Assembly (NCBI GenBank): GCA_037501455.1
Contig: CM074858.1
Location: 17,410,501-17,474,500 of the forward strand
Reading direction: 5' to 3'
Origin: Lantana camara
Taxonomy: Eukaryota > Streptophyta > Magnoliopsida > Lamiales > Verbenaceae
DNA length: 64,000 bases
The position numbers and the translations under genes were made by a program. The stretch's first letter is position 1. The number at the start of each line of letters is the position of its first letter. Below, in pieces: positions 55,746 to 64,000 of this stretch. The notes under the pieces are model-generated. The model was not told the origin of the DNA. It saw nothing but the letters and a program-made list of their open reading frames with translations, and did not search any database.

Positions 55746-58691
55746 TGTGACACCCCGACTCTTCGGCCGTACAGGTATGACGTAATTGCTCATTTAAATT
55801 ATTTATTCATGTGATTATATGTTTACTTTCTATTCTTTTTTAATTATTTGAAGCTTTATTTGAACGTTTATGCTTCTTTTGTTGGTATTAGCTCCGTTTT
55901 TTATCGTTTTCAATTCCGATTTTGTGCTTATTTGCCACACATGAGATATACGTGTTATGAACTTGTTAATATAACTGTTTTATGATTTTGAGTTTGTTTG
56001 TTGAGCTTTTGGAGTGTTTGTTTCGTTTGGAACCTAAAGGAGGCTAAAACTTTTTTAGCGCACCTTGGGTTCCGGGTGGTGTAACTCGAGCTCGGAAATT
56101 TGAATTTGAATTTCGCCACTTCCATTGACTTCATTTCGATGATTCGGAGTCAATAGACTAAGACTTGAAATTTTCTAACCTTGTTTGATACTCCGAAATT
56201 TGTTCGAAAACTCACCTCGTGCCTATATGACTACCTTTCACCAAATTGCACATAAGTCCCTCAAATCGTGACATATTACCCTCAAACTTGGTCCCACCAT
56301 CCACCAACTCAATATAATATCATCCTTTTCTTCCTTCATCTCGGTTCACACAAGGAAAAAGGGAGAAATTTGCAGCAAACTTGGAGATATACAAGCCATC
56401 CCGTCAGTATTCACCAAGGGAGAAATTTGAGCTCATTTCTCCATTTTCCTCCATCATCTTCAAGGAGTAAGTGTATATTTGTTATTACCATGCTTATATG
56501 ATCATTTTAATCCATAAAAATTAGTTTTTGAGCTAAGTTTGATTCATTTATGAGCATGCATTGAATAGTAAGGGTTTAACTCATTCTTGATGATCTCTTG
56601 CTTTTCTTTGGATGATTTCTTAAAGTGATGATGTATATGTGATCTCTTATACCCCTCTTTGATTATATGGCTTCATTTTTGTTGGAAGATGAATGTATTG
56701 CATTTTGCCATTGATGAACTCTAAGTTCTTGCATGAGTTAGCTTGATATATGTTGCTTCTTTGTACTCTTTTTCTTACTCGATGTTTTGGGTAAAATTGT
56801 GGCTTGCTTTTGCTGCATATTTGATGTATTTTCATGGTTTGGTGTTGTTGCTTTGAAGTGCTGCTGCGTGCCCTGCCCTTCCCCTGTTTTTCTCCCATGT
56901 TCGAACAAAGCTGCTGCTATTTTTTTTTCCATGAACGAAGGCCAACACGACCGTGTCTGTTTTGAATGTGAAATGGACGAGGCCATATTAGAACTTTGAC
57001 TTTGGTAGGATTATTTTTATAAAATCGGACATGGTCGTATCCATTTTGTACTAAAAGCCAACACGGCCGTGTCCGAGGTTCGAGATTTGGCCTCTGAATT
57101 TATTTTAATCGGACACGGCCATGTCCATTTTGAACTAAAACCTGACACGGCCGTGTCATGTGAGGGCAGCGGCTATGGTTGTTCGTTTTGTGATTTCGAT
57201 GCCTTTACTCGTGCTTTCGTGCTTCTTTTATGATTGTATGTAATGATAACTTGTTATATTATGTGTTATACGCATTGTATTGAGTTTATGATTTCATATG
57301 ATATGAGTTTTCCGAGTATGACTTAAATTAGTACGTCTATGCATTCCATTTGTGTTCATCACATTCATAAGCATCGTCGGGTGTCGATTTGGTTCATATT
57401 TGAGTCTAAGTCTTGGGTCTTGCCATTTTGTGTTTCAGAGCCTCTTCCGGACGTGTAAGAACCCGAGGTTTAGGTGGTTGGTTGCCCATTCTGATTCTAC
57501 TTCTGCTCTCTTTTGTTATAAGGTGAGCTTTAGGAACTTTGTATTAGTTATTGACTTACGGCCTATTATGTGTTGTTTTACACCCCGTGTGTGAATATAT
57601 ATATATCTTATATACATTAAATACGCATGTTTAAGCTATGATTATGGCCTTATGGAAATGTTTGAATCTTATGAAACGGTATAAGTATGAGCATATGTAA
57701 GCTTAAGCTTTTGAATTTTTTTACGTTATGTTTGAGCGAGTTGTGCCCTGAAAGATGGGATTATGATCTGATATGGTATGTTGGGCCCTGGGAATTATGG
57801 GAAATGAATGCCCAGGACGGCAAGGGCCATCGGGTTTGGCCTGTGCGTGGTTCCCTTTGAGATATTCACGTGGGACTCTTGGACGTTGGGAAGGCGTGGT
57901 ATCTTGAGCCCTCGGTTGTTAACCGAGGAAGGAATATCGTGGGTTAGCTATCCCGTATGTTTTTGTATTACATGTGGAGAGGGTTTGATTCCCGAAATAC
58001 CAAGGATGTGGGGATGGATTTGTATTTACGAATTCGATTTTTATGTTATGTTTTGAGGAGTTAGTAGAAATCCGTTCTCACCGGGCGTTTGTTTCTGTTG
58101 TGTATTGTTGGTTATGGATCAAGATAGGATTTCTTTTATGTGTATTACTTTATTCGTTTGCAAATGATTTGGTATGAAAAACCCTTGCCTCGATTCATGA
58201 CTATCCTTTGGATATATGCTCTGTTATATTTATACATGTGTGGGTGTACGTTTCGGCCCTCACTCAGTCGAGTTATAGACTGACCCTTTCCTTTAGCCTT
58301 ACAGGTTTGCTCGAGCTAGGCGGGGAAGTACGTCGTGTCGAGTCGTACTTACCTATTTAGGTCGAGTCTGCATCTACTTTTGCATCTTTTGAATACTCTA
58401 TCTTCTAGTACTTATATATGAATCCGAATACTTGTATTTCTGGACCTTAGGGTCAATGTATATATATGTTAATGTATGCTTTCGTTGAGCTCGTTTTGGA
58501 TCCTGTTTGTTGCTTTCGCTTATTTGTTTACTGCTTTATGCGCTCTGGTTGTGTTTTAGCCCCGCTTAGCCTAGTGTGTAAGTGTAGGTCCTTGTTCGCT
58601 TAGACTTGGGCTCATGTATGGAGATCCATTTCGTATGTGGATTCGGGTTTAGGTGCGGGGGATGTGGTGGCCCACCGTTCCGAGCGCTACA
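55746..58691 (+). mobile_element. Solo LTR E, 2946 bp
   Basis: Starts TGTGACACCCCGAC and ends GAGCGCTACA, flanked by a perfect 5 bp duplication ATTTA (55741-55745 and 58692-58696). It holds a donor-like AGGA|GTAAGTG at 56467, five palindromes (56944-57157), CTCAGTC/AGACTGA (58263-58283), a TTACAG|GT acceptor-like site (58304), GCTAGGCGGG (58315-58324) and CCCGCTTAGC (58561-58570). No internal region and no gene. Confidence 0.92.
56944..57157 (+). other. Palindrome cluster in LTR E (five copies)
   Basis: Variants of GACACGGCCGTGTC: 56944-56957 (core GA instead of GG), 57028-57041 (decayed), 57060-57073, 57112-57125 and a perfect copy at 57144-57157. They follow CTTCCCCTGTTTTTCTC and CTGCTGCT, as in LTRs C and D. 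Confidence 0.88.
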
Positions 58692-58734
58692 ATTTAAATA
58701 TAGTAATGAGATCTCATTTGAAAGTTAATTATTT

Positions 58735-61540
58735 ATTTTTATTAATTGATTAATTACAATACTAAATTGTTATTGATAATATGTACTAATTATCTTTTAG
58801 GTTAAGTATAAGCATCATCCAAACCTCCTAAGTCCATGCCATGACTTCTTCCATGGTTATTGTATATCTCTTTCTCGCCACTTGCATGATAGGGCCCTAT
58901 CTAGTCGTCTTTGCTCTAAGTCCTGTCGACAAACTCTCACTTTTCCTCTGTACTTCTCAATTGCATATTTAATATCAATTAATGTCGCCATTACTACGTT
59001 AGGTTATGTTCATAATCTATTAATGATTAATATTTCTTAAACACGATCATTTGTGCATGAATGTAGAGAAAGATAATTGTTTAATAATAGAAATTTTTTT
59101 TTTGAGATTGTATTCATCACCCTAGTACAGTTATATTAGATTTATCAGGAAATAGTACAAGTTTAGCCTCAGAGGGTGCTAATCGTTGCATTGTGTGCAC
59201 CGTTATTTTTATTAACCTTTTTTGTCCCAAACTTTTAGAAATATTTTTAGGTTTTGTTGTTAATTTTTTGATGTAAAAGATATGTGCGCTTATAATACGA
59301 AATTGTGATTGGTAATATATACTAATTATCTTTTAGACCAAACCTATTAATTTCATACCATGACTTCCTCCATGGTGATTGCCTATCTCTCTCTCAACCA
59401 CAAGCATGATAGGGCCCTATGTAGTCGTCTTTGCTCTAGGCCCTCTCGATTAACTCTCACTTTTCTTCCGCACTTCTCAATCATACACTTAACATCAATT
59501 AATATGGTCATCACTACATTTGATTGATAGTGTGCGTAATTCTCGATCTTTTGTACGTTCATGGCCTCGTTTAGTGCTTTAATTGATAATATATTGGAAA
59601 AGATTAATGTTTTGTTATCTTTATTGTAGAATCGAGGCTTGAAGGCGAAATCGGTGTAAACTTGGTTGTTTTATAAATTCACACAAAAAGGGAGAACTCT
59701 TATTGCCTTGTTGCACTTTGCTGCGGTTGAGCATGACTGCCACTGACTTGCTGCGTGAAGAATGATTATTTGGAGGCAATTGGAATGCATGCGTGCATGT
59801 GAGTAGACTTTGACAGGTTAATTTGTGAACTTAGTTAATTTGGTTGGTGGGCCTGGTGCTTGGGCCGTGTTGCGTAAGAAATTATGGGAGAACCCAATTT
59901 GCTTTGTGATGGGACGGCTGCACATTGTGGATTTAATAATGGGCCGAGCGTGTACTTTGGAATTAAGTGAAGTTGGATCAGTTGGTGAACTTGGGAAATG
60001 TAGGCATGCTAATGGCTTTGTCGTGTGGCTGAGGTCTTACTTTTGTAGAAGATTGATTGGAGTGCACGATTATAGTTTATTGGAATTGGCTCTAAATTTG
60101 TGGCTGAACATTTGGAATTATTTGGAGTGGCCCAACTTGGAGAGCAAGAAATTGAGTTCAATGGTTTTGAGAAATAGGAGTCCGTGTGGGATTAGGAGTC
60201 GCGGACTTATATATTTGTTTTGGGACGTAACTTGGAAGCCAGATTTTGGACTTTTGGGCAACAACTTCGAAGCACTTGGCGACGCGACTCCGAGGAGCAA
60301 AATTCTCCATCACGAATTCTTTTTTATTTTAATTTCTTTGTTTTTAGTTTGATATTAAAGAATTCCTTTTCGCTTTTGTTAGACATGTTGATCATGCGTA
60401 GCTAATTTCATAAAACTTAGATAGGGATTTTTTATTCAATTAAAACATCATGAGATCTAATTATATTATATTTTAATGCAATTCAAGTATTTGTTAATTC
60501 TCTGATTGTCGTGTTTATTGTGATTTGTTTGCTTAGTGATAGGGCCCGATCATCTAAGTAGATTTAATTGCATAGTGCCATTCATGATGCATGAAGTTTA
60601 TGTAATGCTTGATTGATGTTTGTGGCGCATTAATAGTAGCATTTATAAAGTCGAATCTGATTTCGTTAAGGGAATTAATAATCGAATTTAAATCTTGCAC
60701 GTGTCGTGACTTGGTTAATTCGGGTTAGTGTTTTCATAGCTTTTAATGTTGTTGGTTTATTAAATCCTGTCGAGTGTCCTAGGGATTGTGAAACTGATTA
60801 GGGAAAATAGTTATCGAGTGTCTCTAGTCTATTCGATAGATTAAGTGAAAACGAGGCGGAGTCGAGTGTCTCTATCTGCTATAGCTAACCTATTTGAATT
60901 ATTTGAAATTATCCTTGCATCCTTTATTGATGCAACAACTAAACTAGCTAGGTGTTGTAGCTAGGTGTTGTTTCCTCTCACTGATTTACTCCTATCTCTT
61001 AACGTCTACTAGTCGAGTTCTCTTAGTTGATAGTTTTAATTAATTGTTTTGTTAGTTTAATTTTAATTAGTTTAGTTGAGTCCAAATCCCCCTACTTTTA
61101 CTTGTTATTTCTTGTGATTTTTCCTGCGTATTTAATTGAATTAAGTTCTCCCAATCTCTGTTGTTCGACCCATTTGCACTATAGTCCGTATTAGTCGTAG
61201 ACCGAAATTATAATTATTTTTGATAGATTCAACACCTGTCATTGATTATGTTCATAATCTATTAATGATTAATACTTCTTAAACATGATCATTTATGCGT
61301 GCATGTAGAGAAAGATAATGTGTTTCGTTTGATAATAGAAATTTTATTTTTTGAGATTATATTCATCACTCTATTACACTTATATTAGATTTATACAGAA
61401 TAATACAATTTAGCCTCAAAGGATACAAATCGTTGCATTGTGTGCACCATTATTTTCATTAAACATTTTTAATCCCAAACTTTCAAAAATATTTTTAGTT
61501 TAGTTGTTAATTTTTGGAAGAAAAAGATATGTGTGCTTCA
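58735..61540. repeat. Tandem duplication of a ~0.54 kb non-coding repeat, second copy split by LTR H
   Basis: Copy 1 is about 58735-59269; copy 2 is about 59270-59524 plus 61242-61540. Shared marks include CATGATAGGGCCCTAT (58887 and 59407) and, near the end, TCGTTGCATTGTGTGCACC (about 59182 and 61430). The copies differ by many substitutions, so the duplication is old. No coding potential is seen. Confidence 0.8.
59525..61241 (+). mobile_element. Solo LTR H, 1717 bp
   Basis: Starts TGATAGTGTGCG and ends ACACCTGTCA, flanked by a perfect 5 bp duplication TTGAT (59520-59524 and 61242-61246), and interrupts the second copy of a known repeat exactly there. The end and the TTCGACCCATTTGCAC stretch resemble Athila/Tat-type LTRs, unlike the TGTAAC clan. 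The 175-residue ORF at 59825-60352 shows no domain. Confidence 0.88.
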
Positions 61541-62362
61541 CGTGTGCTGCTAGTAGGGTCCACCACTTATGTTTTGGGTTATACATGACCAATTTAAAGG
61601 GAAAAATCACTTGTACATCAGTTAGCATTGTACAAACTAATCTCAATAATTTTTCCTCCGAATATGGTTAGAACTGATAACATTCCCTTTAAAACACAAG
61701 TAGTAGGCTATACTAACGGCGTTCATGAACTGCTCATGTCTTCTCCATCTCCATTCACAAATTATGTTATCCCACAACTCCTATATAGGATCTTTATATA
61801 AATATGAGTGATATAATGTGAATTAATTTGTTATCTTCTAATTCGTTAGATATCTCTTATTATGATAACATTTCAAATTGTAGCCCTTGAAACGACAAAA
61901 ATTGACAACTTATTTTTTCAAATTTAATACAATTAATTAAAATGTTTGGCGACTATACAAAGATAGTATCAAAAATAAAAACTTATATATATTATCAAAT
62001 GTTGAAAAACACATGGTTTTGCACAGCAAAATATTTTAAAATTTTTCCAAAAGTAGATCTAAAAACTTGCAATGTTCGTATCGTATCTTAAGAAGGTTTC
62101 AAGAAACTCATGGGAATTGAAGCTTTCTAATGATGCTCATACCGCCTATCAAACACCCTACACGCGGAATGTCCTTCGAACGACCTTCGATTAGATCCCA
62201 AGTAGGTAATCGCCCAAAGCGTATCCACACAAGTCATAGAACACGATCAAGCTACTGAGAATACTAGTTTTGTGGCTTATGTTTGGCTAGGATTTACTTT
62301 GAAAATTTTTCTTTTAATTTTTCTCAAAAATAATTAACGCTTCAAGAACGTTTGTCTCAAGA
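61541..62362. other. Unassigned spacer
   Basis: About 0.8 kb between the repeat and the CACTA end. AT-rich, with a TATA-like TTTATATAAATATG near 61795 but no gene after it. I recognise no element here. Confidence 0.5.
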
Positions 62363-62386
62363 AACTACTAGAAAATTCGGCTTTCA

Positions 62387-63120
62387 TGACACTGAAAAGC
62401 GTCTCTATAAGCCGATATTGTGACACTTTTCTTGTTGTGATGCAGACCTAAAGCGTGACATAAGTGACCGCCTTATTAGCTTATGGTGACGCTTTAAAGT
62501 GTCACAACATATTATCTGTAACGGCGCTTGAAAGCATCTCGAAATCGTGTATTTAGTGACGCTTTCTGGTGTCATTTTTGAAATCCCAATGACCATAACT
62601 GACTGGGTATGATGGCGCTGGAAAGCGTCGTAAAAACCTTTTTTGAGACGCTTGCAACCGTCGCATTATGCCCAATATTACGACGCCTCTGGGTGTCTCT
62701 ATATAGATATTGAGATACTTGCTAGCGTCTCGAAAGCGGTGTAATATGACATGTTATGACATTTCAAATTACTTTTATGATGCTTCTTAGTGTCTCTATA
62801 TGTATATTGCGACGCCTACTAGCATCTCGAAAGCGGTGTAATGTGACACGTGTTAACGTCTCAATTTATTTGTTAAGACACTTTTTTTTTTGCGCAAATC
62901 ACGGGTATTATGACGCTTTTTAGCATCTCAAATATACTGTTATGACACCTAGTATTGTCTTGAATTACCATTATTATGACGCCTTTTAGCATCTCAATTA
63001 TATTGCTGTGACGTCTGTTATTGTCTCTAATTGCTGTTATCATGACGTTTTCGAGCATCTCAAATAACTTATTGTCCCATCCATCAATTTCTCAAAACAC
63101 GGTTATTATGAAGCTTTTAA
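62387..63120. repeat. CACTA subterminal repeats
   Basis: About 20 degenerate copies of a short dyad, GACGCTTT-n-AGCGTC and relatives (for example GTGACGCTTTAAAGTGTCAC near 62484, GGCGCTGGAAAGCGTC near 62614, GACGCCTTTTAGCATCTC near 62977), spaced roughly 30-40 bp. In En/Spm such repeats bind the TnpA protein. The first copies are best preserved. Confidence 0.8.
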
Positions 63121-63600
63121 TTGTCCCAATCGCATGAATTAAAAGGCAACACATAACACATGAAATAGAAATAGATAATGTAATATTGTCATTTCTCATA
63201 AAACACCATAAAAATAACAGGCTTGTAATTAACCAAGTATTCATATACCCAAAATAATCCACAACATATACAATGGCATTTTACCGCTATTCACAGACCC
63301 GAATACAAAGACATTTTAAAGCTGTCAAGTACCATATTCAAAGGCATTTTATACCTGTCAAGTGTTTCACAAGTAATTCTTAATCCGAATTACTTCTGAT
63401 ATTTTAAAGCTGTCCCCAAAATTCACCCAAATATGCAGCCTAAGCAAAACTATAAGCCACTTCAAGGCAAACATATAAGTCCCATATCTCCTATCAGATT
63501 CCAAGTACAAATACTCCCCTTCATGCACAGCTTAAAAACACAAATATATAAGTCCAAAAAGTCAAAAACTAACTTATCATTTGGATCCAAACTTCACTGC
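63121..63600. other. Inner part of the CACTA end, non-coding
   Basis: Between the subterminal repeats and the last exon of the gene. Four imperfect copies of a phrase like CATTTTAnnnCTGTCAAGT occur around 63275-63415. This would be the 3' untranslated region of the minus-strand gene. Confidence 0.5.
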
Positions 63601-64000
63601 TACTCATCCTCCATCAATACCTATATGTAAAAACAAGTATACTCCGTTAAATTATGCTTCAAATTAAAATATTTATAGGCAGTAGCATTGTAGTATTACC
63701 AGATTTCGAGGCCACGCAACCACCTCACCAATTGCATCGCCTATAGTTTTAACTTGTGACATTGGTTGAACTAAATCCTCATCAGACTCCACCGCCACAT
63801 GAATGACGACTTCACACCAATTTTTTCCCAATTGAACTTGTCCAATTCATTTTGATGGATCTAAGCTTTGAAGACGACCGACCGCCACAACTTTCAATGA
63901 ATCAAACACGCTATGCAAGGAAACTTTTCCTCCAATCTGGTATAAATCACAAAGGTGGAATCACTTAATATCATTTAGTTTGTTAAATGCATTGGAGAAA
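63601..64000 (-). pseudogene. CACTA transposase-associated gene, 3' end
   Basis: On the minus strand the main exon reads KVVAVGRLQSLDPSK, then a stop, then QLGKNWCEVVIHVAVESDED and KTIGDAIGEVVAWPRNLV. This matches the C-terminal region of plant CACTA proteins (VGxV...VGDAxGxxxAWP pattern). A donor after the last residues (GT at 63699-63698) and an acceptor ACATATAG at about 63622 outline a 79 nt intron, followed by a short last exon that soon hits a stop. The in-frame stop means this copy is probably dead. The N-terminus is outside the window. Confidence 0.7.

Larger units (their letters stand above)
62363..64000 (-). mobile_element. CACTA (En/Spm) transposon, one end and 3' part of its gene
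   Basis: The terminus reads AACTACTAGAAAA, one base off the CACTACTAGAAAA typical of plant CACTA ends. It is followed by about 20 short subterminal repeats and, further in, the 3' end of a transposase-associated gene on the minus strand. The element continues out of the window to the right. Confidence 0.8.

Noticed and set aside
59825..60352. 175-residue ORF
   Set aside because: Lies wholly in solo LTR H; the Trp/Leu-rich product matches no family I know.
61780..61830. TATA-like sequence as promoter of a host gene
   Set aside because: No ORF with coding character follows before the CACTA end.

Overview
This is a gene-poor, transposon-dense stretch of a plant nuclear genome, probably a eudicot. 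The reasons are: plant-specific element types (Athila-type Ty3/gypsy, Ty1/copia, MuDR-like, CACTA, LINE with a plant-type RNase H); primer-binding sites complementary to plant initiator tRNA-Met (TGGTATCAGAGC); long AT-rich LTRs; and no recognisable host gene. I found no tRNA, rRNA or CRISPR, and no intact protein-coding gene. Every coding region recognised is a broken transposon gene.

Layout, left to right. 1-801 is the edge of an LTR element (I) that appears to have landed in the 3' LTR of element A. 802-7083 is element A on the minus strand, a gag-only retrotransposon with 3.4 kb LTRs. A sits inside an Athila-type element on the plus strand, whose pieces are 7084-8163 (linker and RT), 27906-32062 (RT end, RNase H, integrase, Athila ORF) and 34630-37582 (ORF end, 3' region, 3' LTR). 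Directly after its RT catalytic motif, Athila was hit by element B. The RT-LTR junction was then amplified into a tandem array of about 2.46 kb units (7846-17700), followed by the complete B copy (18017-27905). A solo LTR (C, 32063-34629, perfect 5 bp duplication GTGAG) splits the Athila ORF. Athila itself ends at 37582 inside the 5' LTR of an older element F (37583-42605), which has an internal region of only 0.8 kb.

The right half holds a decayed copia element (about 42606-44132 and 50002-53152) abutting a MuDR-like transposase fragment. Copia contains a truncated LTR (D), and D is split by a 4.07 kb solo LTR (G, 45855-49925). Then come a LINE RNase H remnant, a solo LTR (E, 55746-58691, duplication ATTTA), a duplicated non-coding repeat of about 0.54 kb split by a solo LTR (H, 59525-61241, duplication TTGAT), and the end of a CACTA transposon (62363 to the window edge) with subterminal repeats and the 3' end of its gene on the minus strand.

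Elements A-G belong to one loose clan. Their LTRs start TGTAACAyCCC or similar and end with a GCGGGG-ATGTGG block and TACA. Three modules recur at matching places in these otherwise diverged LTRs: (1) a cluster of short palindromes with a common core CGnCCG but family-specific arms; (2) a CTCAGTC/GACTGA hairpin followed by a TTGCAGGT acceptor-like site; (3) a complementary pair GCTAGGCGGG / CCCGCCTAGC. With the tandem array born from a nested retrotransposon junction, these are the most unusual signals here. The non-autonomous elements A, B and F would need replication proteins from another element; nothing in this window looks able to supply them intact.
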